A stretch of DNA of 64,000 bases from RYN-230 sp963851025 (GTDB lineage: Bacteria; Actinomycetota; Actinomycetes; Streptosporangiales; Streptosporangiaceae), in the NCBI GenBank assembly GCA_963851025.1, contig CAWKOA010000022.1:248001-312000 (forward strand). Direction: 5' to 3'. The translations under genes were made by a program, and so were the position numbers. Below, piece by piece: positions 18,025-28,054 of this stretch (its first letter is position 1; each line of letters starts with the position of its first letter). The notes below the pieces were generated by a model that did not search any database, was not told where the DNA came from, and was given only the letters and a program-made list of their open reading frames with translations.

Positions 18025-19216
18025 ATGAAGGTAGCTGTCGTCAAGGAGTCGGCACCCGGTGAGCGCCGGGTGGCACTCGTCCCGGAGATGATCGCGCGGT
18101 TGCGCGCGCGCCGGGCTCGAGGTACTCGTGGAGTCCGGAGCCGGGGACGGCGCCTGGTTCGCGGACAGCGCGTACGCGGAGGCCGGTGCGAGCGTGGTCA
18201 GCCGCGAGGAACTGCTCGCCGCGGCGGACCTGGTGCTGACCGTGGGTAAGCCAGACCAGCAGATCCTGGCCGGGCTCCGGTCCGGCCAGGCGATCCTGGG
18301 CCTGCTCAACCCGCTGGCGGACCCCGGGCTGGCCGCCACGCTGGCGGCCCGCGGGATCACCGCCATCAGCCTGGACGGGCTGCCCAGGACGCTGTCCCGG
18401 GCCCAGGGCATGGACGCGCTCAGCTCGCAGGCCAACGTGGCCGGGTACAAGGCGGCCCTGGTCGGGTCGGCCGCGTTCGGCCGGTTCTTCCCCATGCTGA
18501 CCACCGCGGCGGGCACCGCACGCCCGGCCAAGGTGCTGATCCTGGGCACCGGGGTGGCCGGGCTGCAGGCGATCGGCACCGCCCGGCGGCTCGGCGCCGT
18601 GGTGTCCGCCTACGACGTGCGCCCGCAGACCAGGACCGAGGTGGAATCGCTCGGCGGCACCTTCATCGAGCTCACCTCGGTGCGCGACGCGGCGGGCGAG
18701 GGCGGCTACGCCCGGGCGCTGACCGACGAGGAACGCCAGGCCCAGCAGGCCGAGCTGGCCGGCCACATCGCCCGGCATGACGTGGTCATCACCACGGCCC
18801 AGGTGCCGGGGCGCAAGCCGCCGCTGCTGATCACCGAGGACGCGCTCAAGGCGATGACCGCCGGCTCGGTCGTGGTGGACATGGGCTCCGGCCCGCTCGG
18901 CGGCAACGTGGCCGGCTCCGTGCCGGACCAGACGGTCGTCACCGGGAACGGGGTCACCATCATCGGGGCCGGGAACCTGGCGGCCACCGTGCCCGCCGCC
19001 GCCTCCGCCTTCCTGGCCCGCAACATCAGCGCCCTGCTGCTGCACCTGGTGGCCGACGGCGCGCTCGCCATCGACCCCGCCGACGAGATCCAGGCCGGGG
19101 TCGTCATCACCCATGACGGCGCCGTGATCCAGCCCGCGACCGCCGCCCTGCTCGCCGAAGCCAGCCCCAGTGCCGCAAACACCAGTGCTGACACGTCCGG
19201 AGGTACGACCCCGTGA
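18025..19216 (+). CDS. pntA: NAD(P) transhydrogenase subunit alpha 1 (frameshifted)
   Basis: NAD(H)-binding domain I of the proton-translocating transhydrogenase, as a separate subunit. The N-terminus MKVAVVKESAPGERRVALVP reads from 18025; one extra base in the GCGCGCGCGC run at about 18102-18112 shifts the frame, after which GLEVLVESGAGDGAWFADSAYAEAGA and the rest read to 19216. The Rossmann motif LGTGVAGLQAIGTARRLGA and the VVVDMGSGPLGG segment are intact. Its end overlaps the next gene by 4 bp. A GC dinucleotide run is a likely place for a sequencing indel. Confidence 0.9.
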
Positions 19217-19581
19217 CCACGGTTCTGCTCACTGACATAGTGATCTTCGTGCTCGCCCTGCTGGTGGGCTTCGAGGTGATCAGCAAGGTGCCCGCCACCC
19301 TGCACACGCCGCTGATGTCGGCGGCCAACTCGATCCACGGCATCGTGCTGGCGGGCGCCATGCTCATCGCGGTGACCGCGCACGACGCGCTCGGGTACAT
19401 CCTGGCCTTCATCGCCTGCGCCTTCGCGGCGATGAACGTGGTCGGCGGCTACGTGGTCACCGGCCGGATGCTGAAGATGTTCCGCCGGTCGCGCACCCCG
19501 GTGCCGGCCGCGGATACCGCGGCCGCGGTCGGCGGCAACGGGCAGGCCCCGGCCCTCAGCAAGCCGGGCGGCCAGGCATGA
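19213..19581 (+). CDS. NAD(P) transhydrogenase subunit alpha 2
   Basis: The short membrane subunit (PntAb) that completes half of the proton channel. The 122-residue protein has three membrane helices (about residues 3-19, 38-54 and 62-82) and the family sequence ISKVPATLHTPLMSAANSIHGI. A Pro/Ala/Gly tail follows residue 95. The GTG start overlaps the alpha 1 stop and its own stop overlaps pntB by 4 bp, so the three subunits are translationally coupled. Confidence 0.93.
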   Translation: MTTVLLTDIVIFVLALLVGFEVISKVPATLHTPLMSAANSIHGIVLAGAMLIAVTAHDALGYILAFIACAFAAMNVVGGYVVTGRMLKMFRRSRTPVPAADTAAAVGGNGQAPALSKPGGQA

Positions 19582-20981
19582 GCGCCTTCGACTGGATTAC
19601 CCAGCTGCTCTACGTGGCCGCCGCGACCTGCTTCGTGCTCGGCCTGCACCTGATGAACTCCCCCGCCACGGCGCGGCGCGGCAACCAGGTGTCCACCGCG
19701 GGCATGATCCTGGCCGTGGCGACCACGCTGGCCCTGGTCGCCCACGCGGGCACCGTCACCACCACCGGCTGGATCGTGATGATCGCCGGCACGCTGCTCG
19801 GCGGCGGGGCCGGCCTGTACGCGGCGCGCACGGTCGAGATGACGGCCATGCCCCAGCTGGTCAGCATCTTCAACGCGGTCGGCGGCGGGGCGGCCGCCCT
19901 GGTCGCGATCGACGACTACGTCCGGCTCGCCTCCGGGGGGATCGCCGAGTCGACGACGATCTTCACCATCCTGGACGTGCTCATCGGCGCGGTGACGTTC
20001 TCCGGGTCGATCATCGCCGCCGGGAAGCTGCAGGGGCTGATCGAAGGGGCCCCGATCACCTTCCCCGGCTCACGGGCCGTCAACATCGCGGCGGCGGTCG
20101 TCGCGGTCGGCGCCGGGATCTTCATGATCGCCACCCCGAGCGTGGTCGCGCTGATCATCGTCATCCTGGCCTCGCTGACCTTCGGCGTGACCATGGTGCT
20201 GCCGATCGGCGGCGCGGACATGCCGGTGGTCATCTCGCTGCTGAACGCGTTTACCGGCACCGCGGTGGCCATGGCCGGCTTCGTCATCGGCAACTGGGCG
20301 CTGATCATCGCGGGGGCGCTGGTCGGCGCGTCCGGCGGGATCCTCACCAAGCTGATGGCCGACGCCATGAACCGGTCGATCCGCAACATCATCGTGGGCG
20401 GGTTCGGCACCGGCGACAGCGGCCCGGCGATCGAGGGGCCGGGCGGTGACGTGCGGTCCATCCAGGCCGACGACGCCGCCATCCAGCTCGCCTACGCGCA
20501 GAAGGTCATCATCGTGCCGGGCTACGGGCTGGCCGCCGCGCAGGCCCAGCACCAGGTAGCCGAGCTGGCCGCGGTGCTGGAGGAGCGAGGGGTGGAGGTC
20601 AGCTACGCCATCCACCCGGTCGCGGGCCGGATGCCCGGGCACATGAACGTGCTGCTCGCCGAGGCCAACGTGCCCTACCCGCAGCTCAAGGAGATGGACG
20701 AGATCAACCCGGAGTTCCCGCGGACCGACGTGGCCCTGGTCATCGGGGCCAACGACGTGACCAACCCGGCCGCCCGGCGGCCCGGGAACCCGGTCTCCGG
20801 GATGCCCATCCTGGACGTGGACCAGGCCAAGAGCATCATCGTGATCAAGCGGTCCATGGGGCATGGCTACGCGGGCATCGACAACGAGCTGTATGTGAAC
20901 CCGAAGACCAGCATGTTCTTCTCTGACGCGAAGTCCGCGCTGGCCGAGCTGACCTCGGCGGTGAAGACGCTCGTCGGCTGA
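19578..20981 (+). CDS. pntB: NAD(P) transhydrogenase subunit beta
   Basis: Integral membrane and NADP(H)-binding (domain III) subunit. About eight membrane helices occupy residues 1-260; the C-terminal domain has VIIVPGYGLAAAQAQHQV, the NADP-binding loop, GRMPGHMNVLLAEANVPY, GANDVTNPAA, and the KRSMGHGYAGIDNELY motif at the end. The complex uses the proton gradient to reduce NADP+ with NADH. Complete at 467 residues. Confidence 0.96.
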   Translation: MSAFDWITQLLYVAAATCFVLGLHLMNSPATARRGNQVSTAGMILAVATTLALVAHAGTVTTTGWIVMIAGTLLGGGAGLYAARTVEMTAMPQLVSIFNAVGGGAAALVAIDDYVRLASGGIAESTTIFTILDVLIGAVTFSGSIIAAGKLQGLIEGAPITFPGSRAVNIAAAVVAVGAGIFMIATPSVVALIIVILASLTFGVTMVLPIGGADMPVVISLLNAFTGTAVAMAGFVIGNWALIIAGALVGASGGILTKLMADAMNRSIRNIIVGGFGTGDSGPAIEGPGGDVRSIQADDAAIQLAYAQKVIIVPGYGLAAAQAQHQVAELAAVLEERGVEVSYAIHPVAGRMPGHMNVLLAEANVPYPQLKEMDEINPEFPRTDVALVIGANDVTNPAARRPGNPVSGMPILDVDQAKSIIVIKRSMGHGYAGIDNELYVNPKTSMFFSDAKSALAELTSAVKTLVG

Positions 20982-21029
20982 CCAGGCTGCTGACGAGGCT
21001 GGCTGGGCGGGCTGCTAACCGGGCTCTGG

Positions 21030-21716
21030 TCAGGAACTGGCCAGGTCCGGCACGGGCGGGAGCGGGGTGTCGTCCAGCACGTAGCTCAGGTTGCTGGCCG
21101 CATCCACCACCCCGTCGATGGCCCGGCACAGCGACACCGCCAGCGGGATCATGCTCTTGTTCTCGACCACGCCGGCCAGCGTCACCTGCCCGCCGGTGAC
21201 GCTCACCCGGATCAGGGCCGGGTTGGTGCCGAGGCAGCGGGTGAACACGTCGCGGATGATCTCGTACTGGATGTCGCGGTCCGGCCGCAGGAAGACGCGC
21301 CCCAGGTCACCCCAGCTGACGATGCCCGCCAGGTGCCCGGCGGAATCGGTGACGGGCAGCCAGCGAGTCCGGCGGCGGTCCATCGCCCGGGCCGCCGCGG
21401 CCACGGAGGCATCCGCCGGGATCGCCTCGACCGGCGCCGTCATCACGTCCCGGGCACAGGCCGCGCGGCCGCCGGCCTGGGGAACCCGGGGGCGGCGCCA
21501 GCGCTTCCGTTGCGGAAAAGAAGTGCGGGCCGCCGGCCTGGACGGCCGGACCTGCGCCTCGGTGATCAGCCCGGCCAGCCGTCCTGCGGGGTCCAGCACC
21601 GGCAGGGCACCGAACCCGGTGGCGTCGATGACCGCGGCCACGTCGCGGACCGGCGTGTCCTCGGCGACCGCCACGACATCGGCGGTCATGACCTCGCGGA
21701 CCTTGCGACGAGACAT
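21030..21716 (-). CDS. CBS-pair and BON domain protein
   Basis: Soluble 228-residue protein with two CBS motifs (VREVMTADVVAVAEDTPVRDVA and RDVMTAPVEAIPADASVAAAA) and a C-terminal BON domain (IRVSVTGGQVTLAGVVENKS). CBS pairs bind adenylates; BON domains often contact membranes or lipids. The linker between the two CBS units is unusually Arg/Pro-rich. AAGGAGG is correctly placed before the ATG. It is divergent from a universal stress protein gene; such pairs recur in actinobacterial stress regulons. Confidence 0.88.
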   Translation of the reverse strand: MSRRKVREVMTADVVAVAEDTPVRDVAAVIDATGFGALPVLDPAGRLAGLITEAQVRPSRPAARTSFPQRKRWRRPRVPQAGGRAACARDVMTAPVEAIPADASVAAAARAMDRRRTRWLPVTDSAGHLAGIVSWGDLGRVFLRPDRDIQYEIIRDVFTRCLGTNPALIRVSVTGGQVTLAGVVENKSMIPLAVSLCRAIDGVVDAASNLSYVLDDTPLPPVPDLASS

Positions 21717-21973
21717 CAGGGCCTCCTTGACCAGCCAGTCCCCCAGGAGGCAGTTCAGCAGCCCGCCGGCCGCCGATCCCAGGGCTGGGCATCCCCTGTC
21801 TTAGGGCCCAAAGTCCCTTCCCCGCCGGCGCCGGGCGCCCGGAGGGTGAAGTTGCACTCCGTAACCGCCGAAGTGGGTGAGTGTAGGCAGCATTGGGTAT
21901 TTGTACCTCCGGCAGCAGGACGCGGCGGGTAGCGCGCTGGACGCCGGCCCTCCTGGCTGACTCTGCGAAGGAG

Positions 21974-22447
21974 GTGCGGGCCCTGAACCAGAACCTGGCG
22001 CTGCCGCGCATCGTGGTGGGCGTAGATGGCTCATCGGCCTCTCTGGCCGCGCTGCGCTGGGCAGTTCGCGAAGCGGGGTTGCGGGGGACGGCTCTGCACG
22101 TGGTGCGGGCCTGGGAGGACACCGCGAAGCGGGTGGCCCCCTACGCCTCGCACGCCTATCCCCCGGAGCACGGGGAAGATCTCCTGGACGCCAGGCAGCG
22201 GCTCGAGACCGAGGTGACCGCGGCGGTCGGGTGCACGTCCCTGGCCGCGGTGACCGTGGAGATCGCGGAAGGACTGGCGGCGCGGGTGCTGCTCGATCAC
22301 GCCGACGGTGCCGAGATGCTGGTGCTGGGCAGCGCCGGGTGCACCCCTGACGGCATCGGCCCGGTGGCCCGCGCGTGCCTGCGGCACGCACCCGGCCCGG
22401 TCGTGGTGGTCAGCGTCGCGATGAGCGGCGTCCCGGTCCCGGCCTGA
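21974..22447 (+). CDS. Universal stress protein family protein
   Basis: A single UspA domain: PRIVVGVDGSSASLAALRWAVREA at the start and LVLGSAGCTPDGIGPVARAC near the end. The second ATP-binding element is degenerate, lacking the usual Gly-Ser before the last helix, so nucleotide binding is doubtful. AAGGAGG ends directly at the GTG at 21974; a CTG at 21983 has better spacing and could be the true start. It faces the CBS-BON gene across about 257 bp, presumably holding both promoters. Confidence 0.8.
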   Translation: MRALNQNLALPRIVVGVDGSSASLAALRWAVREAGLRGTALHVVRAWEDTAKRVAPYASHAYPPEHGEDLLDARQRLETEVTAAVGCTSLAAVTVEIAEGLAARVLLDHADGAEMLVLGSAGCTPDGIGPVARACLRHAPGPVVVVSVAMSGVPVPA

Positions 22448-22525
22448 ACCCTGCCTCTCGAACCCTGCGGCTCTCGAGCCCTGTCTCCTGAGCCCTGCGT
22501 CGCGAGCCCTGCGGCCCGGGTTCCT
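22446..22525. repeat. Imperfect tandem repeat GAGCCCTGCG
   Basis: Five to six imperfect units of about 15-16 bp, each with GARCCCTG, begin at the stop codon of the universal stress protein gene and fill the space before the convergent Rv1733c-like gene. No coding or terminator function is evident. Confidence 0.6.
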
Positions 22526-22541
22526 GCAGCCCGGCCCGGGG

Positions 22542-23168
22542 TCAGCGCAGGCTGCCCCACCGCGGCCCGAAGGCCCGCCATTCGGCGTCCCAGGCGGCCA
22601 GCCGCCGACGGTCCACCGCCTGGAGGGCGAGCGCGCTGACGCAGAGCAGGATGCCGCCCAGCGCGAACGGGGCGAGGACCATGGCCAGCCCCTCCTGCCC
22701 GGTCACCTGCTCGGAACGGAGCGGGGGCCCGGTCAGGTGGCCGGCCTGGTCCACCCAGATCGGCACGGTCCGGCCCGCCCGGGTTCCGGTGGGGGCCTGG
22801 ACGTAACCCCGGTGCAGGGTCCCGTCCGGCGCGGTCCAGCGGGCGCGGACTTCGGGCAGGGCCACGCCGCCGTACCCGATATCCACGTTGAGCGGGGCCC
22901 GCTCCAGCAGGACCGCGGGGACCTGCCGCCAGCTGGCGTGCTGGGCCCTGGCCACCTGGACGGCGGCCGCCCGGGCCCACCGCGCGGCGGCCAGCGCGAC
23001 GACCGGGGCTCCGGCCACGAAGGTGAGCAGGGTCGCCGCCACGATGAGCGCGGCCAGCCGGTCGGAGCTGCGCCGCAGCGGGTTGCGGTCTGGCCACAGC
23101 CCGCGCAGCCATCGCCAGCCCAGCGATCGCCCGCGCCGCGGGCTTGGCTCCGCCACGACTCGTCTCAT
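22542..23168 (-). CDS. Rv1733c-like membrane protein
   Basis: A 208-residue protein with two membrane helices (about residues 40-62 and 163-186) around a periplasmic domain. The start RNPLRRSSDRLAALIVAATLL and the helix ending VAGAPVVALAA fit the Rv1733c family, named for a DosR-regulated, dormancy-associated protein of Mycobacterium tuberculosis. GGAGG precedes the ATG. The molecular role of the family is unknown. Neighbouring Usp and CBS-BON genes strengthen a stress or low-oxygen context. Confidence 0.75.
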   Translation of the reverse strand: MRRVVAEPSPRRGRSLGWRWLRGLWPDRNPLRRSSDRLAALIVAATLLTFVAGAPVVALAAARWARAAAVQVARAQHASWRQVPAVLLERAPLNVDIGYGGVALPEVRARWTAPDGTLHRGYVQAPTGTRAGRTVPIWVDQAGHLTGPPLRSEQVTGQEGLAMVLAPFALGGILLCVSALALQAVDRRRLAAWDAEWRAFGPRWGSLR

Positions 23169-23388
23169 CTCGTCTCGCCTCCACCTCTACTGTCCGTCGG
23201 CGGAGCGCGGCGGCGTAGGGGCCTTCCGCCTGCCCCGCCGGGACCATGGTCGCGGCGCGGGCAGACCGCGGGCGGAGCGCAGGCGGGCGCCCGCGCGGCG
23301 GAAACTGGCGATCCGCGCATCCCGTGCCGTGTCCGGCGCGTCCGAGCGGAACAGATCGTTATCGTGGAAATTGACGCCCTACGCGCCG

Positions 23389-24287
23389 TCAGCCCTTGAC
23401 CGCGCCGGTGAACCCGCCCACGAGGTGGCGCTGGGCAAAGATGAAGCAGCCCAGCGCGGGCAGCATGGACAGGGCCGTGAACGCGAGAATGCTCGCCGTG
23501 TTCTGCGCGTACTGCGTCTGGAAGTTGGCCACGGCCAGCGGCAGGGTGAAGCGTCCCTGGCTGGTGAACACGAGCAGCGGGATCAGGTACTGGTTCCAGC
23601 TCTGGACGAAGGCCAGCACAGCCACCGTGACCAGCGCGGGCCGGGACAGCGGCAGCAGGATGCGCAGGAAGAACCCGATCCGGGTCGCCCCGTCCACCAC
23701 GGCGGCGTCCTCCAGCTCGCCGGGGATCTCCCGCATGAACGGGCGCAGGATCACGATCGTGATCGGCAGCCCGAACGCGGCTTCGGGGAGGGCCACGCCC
23801 AGCGGGCTGTCGAGCAGGCCGAGCTTGCTCAGCATGAGGTACAGCGGCAGCGCGGCGGCGTTGAGCGGGAACAGCAGCCCGACCGCGAACAGCAGGAACA
23901 GGCCCTCCCGCCCCGCGAACTCGTAGCGGGACAGGGCGAACGCGGCCATCGAGCCGAGCACGACCACCAGGACGGTCGCGATGGCCGCGATCACGGCGCT
24001 GTTCCCCAGCGGCTGCCAGAACAGCGACGAGGTGAGCATCTGCGCGTAGTTGTGCGTGTCCCAGGGATGCGGCAGCCCGGTGGCGGAGCTGTTGATCTGC
24101 GCGTTGGTCTTGAACCCGTCCACGAACACGAACAGCAGCGGGACGACGGTCACCCCGATCAGCAGGACAGCGGCCAGGTAGGTGACCGGGGTGAGCAGCG
24201 AGATTCGCCGGCCGGCGCCGGGCGGGCCGCGGGCCGGGGCGGGCCGGGCCGGCCGCGGGCCCGGCCGGTCTCCAGGATCGTGGACAC
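23389..24287 (-). CDS. ABC sugar permease, MalG type (probable N-terminal frameshift)
   Basis: Inner-membrane permease of a carbohydrate importer. It has six helices and the EAA loop ELEDAAVVDGATRIGFFLRILLP that contacts the ATPase. Only a GTG at 24153 starts the main frame, inside the first helix; upstream in-frame sequence RRISLLTPVTYLAAVLLIG completes that helix but has no start. The GTG at 24287 (STILETGRARG), 5 bp after the preceding permease, becomes in frame if one base is missing in the GC-only stretch around 24205-24270. Members are normally about 280 residues, which supports this. Confidence 0.82.
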
Positions 24288-24292
24288 GCCTG

Positions 24293-25352
24293 TCACCCCA
24301 CCGCGCGGGTCAGGGCGCCGCGGGTGTCGCGGCGCAGCACGAAGCGCTGGTAGAGCAGCGCGAAGAGGAAGCAGATCAGGAAGATGATGACGGCCACCGC
24401 GCTGCCGTAGCCGAACTCATAGCTCTGGAAGCCGTGCTGGACCAGGTAGGTGACCATGGTGCTGGACGCGTTGGCCGGGCCTCCCCCGGTCATGATCCAC
24501 ACCTGGTCGAAGACCTGCAGCGAGCCGACGACCGACAGGAACAGCCAGATCCTGATCGTCGGGCCGAGCAGCGGCAGCGGTGATACGCCAGGTGGCCTGC
24601 CAGCCGCTGGCCCCGTCCAGGGCGGCCGCCTCGCGCAGCTCGCGGGGGATGCCCTGCAGGCCGGCCAGCATCAAGATCATCGCAAAGCCGAAGAACTGCC
24701 AGGTGAGCACGGCAATCATCGTGTAGAGCACCAGGTGCAGGTTGGCCAGCCACAGCTGGACCAGGCCGCCCAGGCCGGCCGCCTTCATGACCTGGTCCAG
24801 GAACCCCCCGGGCTGGAGCAGCAGCAGCCACATCACGGCGGTGGTGGCGTACGGCAGGACGAACGGCGCGAACGCGAGCGTGCGCAGGAACGCCCGGCCG
24901 CGGATCGGCCGGTTCAGCAGCAGGGCCATCCCGAGGCCGAGCGGAAGCTGGATGAGGATCGAGGCGACCACGATGATCAGGTTGTGCACGAACGCTTCGC
25001 GGAACACCGGATCGGACAGCACGAGCCGGTAGTTGTACAGGCCCGCGAACGGGCCGAGGGAGCCGAAGCCGGTCCACCGGTGCATCCCGTCCCAGGCGGC
25101 CAGGACGATCGGCAGCAGCACGAACCCGACGAACAGCAGCAGGGCCGGGGCCAGCAGCACCACCAGTTCGGTCCGGCGGCGCAGCCCGGGCCGGTGCCGC
25201 CGGGGCCCGCGCGGCTGGCGCCCGGGCCGCCGGAGCCCGGCGGCGGGGCTGGTCCTGCCGGGGCTGGTCCCGGCGGGACGCGGCATCGGCGGCCGGGCCG
25301 GGCCGCGGCCCGGCCCGGGGGCGTCGAGATCCTTGTCACCTGCGACGGCCAT
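24293..25352 (-). CDS. ABC sugar permease, MalF type (frameshifted)
   Basis: Second permease of the same importer. A 65-residue Arg/Pro/Gly-rich N-terminus precedes six membrane helices; the EAA loop is ELREAAALDGASGWQATWRIT. Directly after this the frame is lost and one base later LPLLGPTIRIWLFLSVVGSL continues, through MTGGGPANASSTM to the stop at 24293. One extra base at about 24580 accounts for it. The ATG at 25352 follows GGGAGG at a 6-nt spacing. No ATPase gene is present in the locus; an MsiK-type shared ATPase encoded elsewhere is expected. Confidence 0.87.
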
Positions 25353-25481
25353 CAGAACCTCCCTCGTGCGCCAGAGCCACGGCCGGGCCACGGCAGGGCC
25401 CACGCCAGGGCCAGGCCGCAGCCGGAGGCAGGGCCCCGGCTGTGGCGGAGCGAGCCGCCGCAGCCGGAGCCCTGCCCACGC

Positions 25482-26772
25482 TTACTGGTTCTTGGACTGG
25501 CTCACCGTCGTGATGATGGACTGCGGCGTGCCCTGGCCGGCGAAGTACGTCGCGATCGCGGCGTCCAGGGCCTGGCCCACGCTCGTGGGGAAGGCGATGT
25601 CGAAGTAGGTCTGCACGTACGGTGCCGCGTGGTTGTAGGTCAGGACCTGCTTCAGCGCCGGCAGGGACAGCGCCGGGGCGGCTGCCGGGTTGGCGGGCAG
25701 GCCGACGTTCGCCGCCACCACCTTCTTCTGCACCGCCGTGCTGTCGATGTACTGCAGGAACTGGGCGCAGGCCGGCTCGGCGGCCGGAGTCGTGCAGGAG
25801 AAGCCGTCCCCGCCGCCCAGCGTGGTCGTGGGGGAACCGGCGCCGCCGCTGATGGCCGGGAACGGGAACCAGCCCAGCTCGGAGTTGAGGCTGCTTGTCC
25901 GACGTGAGCGGGGCCATGACCCCGGGGTCCCAGTCGCCCTGCAGTTCCATCGCGGCCTTGCCGTTGGCGACCATGCCCGCCGAGCTGCCCGCGCCGACCT
26001 GGGCCGGGGTGCCCAGGAACCCGGACTGGAAGGGCTTGGTGGCCATGAAGGTCTGGAGCTGGTTACCCGCCTGCACGAAACACGGGGCCGACAGGTTCAC
26101 GCCCTTCATCGCCGTCTTGAGGGTGGCCGTGGGGCACTCGCGGAGGGCGAAGTACTCCCACCAGAACGCGTCGGGCCACTTGTCCTTGCTGCCGACCGCG
26201 ATGGGCACGATGTGCGCGGCCTTCAGCTTCGCGTCGTCGGACTCGAGCGCGGCGAGCGTCGTCGGCGGGGTGGTGATCCCGGCCTTCGCGAACAGGTCCT
26301 TCCGGTACCAGAAGCCCACCGTGTGCAGGTCGTAGGGCACGCCGTACTGCTTGCCGTTCACCTGCCAGGCCTGGGCCGCGGAGCCGACCTCGCCGATCCA
26401 GCCCGAGCTCAGCTTGGTCAGGTCGGCGACCTTGCCCGACGGGATCTGGGTGGCCTCCTGGCCGCCACCCCACTGCTGGTAGATGTCCGGCGGGTTGCCA
26501 GAGGCCAGGGCGGGCGGGACCTTGGTCGTGAAGGCCTCGTTCTGCAGCGGCTCGACCTGGATCGTCACGTTCGGGTGGGTGGCGTGGAAGGCGGTGGCTG
26601 CCTGCTGCCAGACGGTCTTGAGCTGCCCCGCAGTGGCATTGGTCCACCAGGTCAGGGTGACTTTCCCAGTGCTCGAACTGGCGTTGCCGCCGCCGCTGCT
26701 GCCGCAGGCGGCGAGGGCGAGCGCGGCCGCCGCCGCCATGGCGGCGAGAGCCGGCTTTCGGGGGCTGCGCAT
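25482..26772 (-). CDS. Sugar-binding lipoprotein of ABC importer (frameshifted)
   Basis: Extracellular solute-binding protein (family 1) with a lipoprotein signal ending LALAAC, so lipid-anchored outside the membrane. VTLTWWTNATAGQLKTVW begins the mature domain. The frame is lost after LTSDK and resumes one base later with SLNSELGWFPFPAI, giving one extra base at about 25894; the C-terminus ends SIITTVSQSKNQ. The ATG at 26772 is preferred over 26781 because AGGAG lies 9 nt before it. Gene order (binding protein, two permeases, divergent LacI and GH3) resembles the bxl beta-xylosidase loci of Streptomyces. Confidence 0.88.
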
Positions 26773-26867
26773 GTTGGTCATCTCCTGACGACGTTGGCGG
26801 AAGTGTTCCGAACCTGGCCAACCTGGGCTTGCCGCAGAGTTTCGCGCGTTGTCTCAGGCATGTCAAT

Positions 26868-26881
26868 CGTTGTCGATAACG
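26868..26881. promoter_or_regulatory. LacI-type operator, copy 1
   Basis: CGTTGTCGATAACG is a dyad (CGTT-N-TCGA-N-AACG) located 23 bp before the LacI gene and about 96 bp before the divergent binding-protein gene. TTGTCG at 26870 and TATCCT about 16 nt later could be the -35 and -10 of the LacI promoter, with the GTG start only about 10 nt further on, implying a leaderless mRNA. An identical dyad occurs at 28055. Confidence 0.75.
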
Positions 26882-26903
26882 TTTTATACGCTATCCTCGC
26901 GGC

Positions 26904-27908
26904 GTGGACTCCACCCCGCGTATCACCATCCGCGACGTCGCCGCGCAAGCTGGCGTTTCCGTCGCCACCGTCTCCAAGGTCATTAACGGCCGTTACGGCG
27001 TGGCGGCGGACACCACGGCGCGCGTCCAGGCGGTGATCGACGATCTGGGCTACGAGGCCAGCCTCGTCGCGCAGAGCCTGCGCAACCACCGCACGAACGT
27101 CATCGGCATCCTGGTCGCCGACCTCGAGCCGTTCAGCGCCGAGCTGCTCAAGGGGGCCGCGGACGCCATCCGCGGCTCGGGCTTCGAGATGGTGATCTAC
27201 TCCGCCGGCGGCCATGCGGCCAGCCACGTGGGCTGGGAGCGCCGCTACCTCTCCCGGCTGAGCGGGACGCTGATCGACGGGGCCATCCTGGTCACGCCGA
27301 CCGTGGTCGACGTCAACTACGGCGCCCCCATCGTCGCGATCGACCCGCACACCGGCCAGTCCGGGCTGCCCACGATCGACTCCGACAACCTGCGCGGCGG
27401 CCAGCTGGCCACGAACCACCTGCTCGGGCTCGGCCACCGCCGGATCGCCATGATCTCCGGACGGCCTGACCTGCAGTCATCGCAGCTCCGCGAGCAGGGG
27501 TACCGCGAGGCCCTCGGCGAGGCCGGCGTGGCGGTGGACGACGGGCTGATCCTGGTCGGCGACTACGACCCGGAGGTGTCCGCGGCGTGCACCCGCCAGC
27601 TGCTGACCAGCGCCCACCCGCCCACGGCCATCTTCGGCGCGAACGACGTGTCGGCCATCGCGGCCATCGAGGCCGCCGCCGGGCTCGGCGTGCGGGTTCC
27701 TGAGGATCTGTCGGTCGTCGGGTTCGACAACATCCCCGAGTCCGCCCTCTGCTCGCCCCCGCTGACCACGGTCAACCAGCCCATCCGGCAGATGGGTGAG
27801 CGCTCGATCCAGCTGCTGCTGCAGCTCATGCGGGGCGACCACGTCCGCTCCACGCACATCACCCTCGCCACCGACCTGGTCGTGCGGCAGTCCACCCGCG
27901 CGGTGTAG
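26904..27908 (+). CDS. LacI family transcriptional regulator
   Basis: A 334-residue repressor: the N-terminal helix-turn-helix TIRDVAAQAGVSVATVSKVINGRYGV with hinge SLRNHRTNVIGILVADL, then a periplasmic-binding-protein-like effector domain and the C-terminal GFDNIPESALCSPPLTTV. The GTG start has no ribosome binding site and sits about 10 nt behind a plausible -10, fitting leaderless translation. It is divergent from the importer and in line with GH3 and esterase genes, so it most likely represses the locus until a xylo- or gluco-oligosaccharide binds. Confidence 0.93.
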   Translation: MDSTPRITIRDVAAQAGVSVATVSKVINGRYGVAADTTARVQAVIDDLGYEASLVAQSLRNHRTNVIGILVADLEPFSAELLKGAADAIRGSGFEMVIYSAGGHAASHVGWERRYLSRLSGTLIDGAILVTPTVVDVNYGAPIVAIDPHTGQSGLPTIDSDNLRGGQLATNHLLGLGHRRIAMISGRPDLQSSQLREQGYREALGEAGVAVDDGLILVGDYDPEVSAACTRQLLTSAHPPTAIFGANDVSAIAAIEAAAGLGVRVPEDLSVVGFDNIPESALCSPPLTTVNQPIRQMGERSIQLLLQLMRGDHVRSTHITLATDLVVRQSTRAV

Positions 27909-27943
27909 GGCGCGCCCGCAGGGCCCGGCCGGCCAGGCCCGTC

Positions 27944-28021
27944 GGCTGCCCCCGCCCGGCCCGGCGCGCGGCTGCCCCCGCCCGGCCCGGCGCGCGGCTA
28001 CCCCCGCTCGGCCCGGCGCGC
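27944..28021. repeat. Three tandem 26-bp repeats
   Basis: Units at 27944, 27970 and 27996 each begin GGCTRCCCCCGCYCGGCCCG; the first two are identical and the third differs at two positions. They fill the space between the LacI gene and the GH3 promoter. Confidence 0.85.
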
Positions 28022-28054
28022 GGCGGGCCCCGCCCAGGCCCAGCCCCTCTCAAT

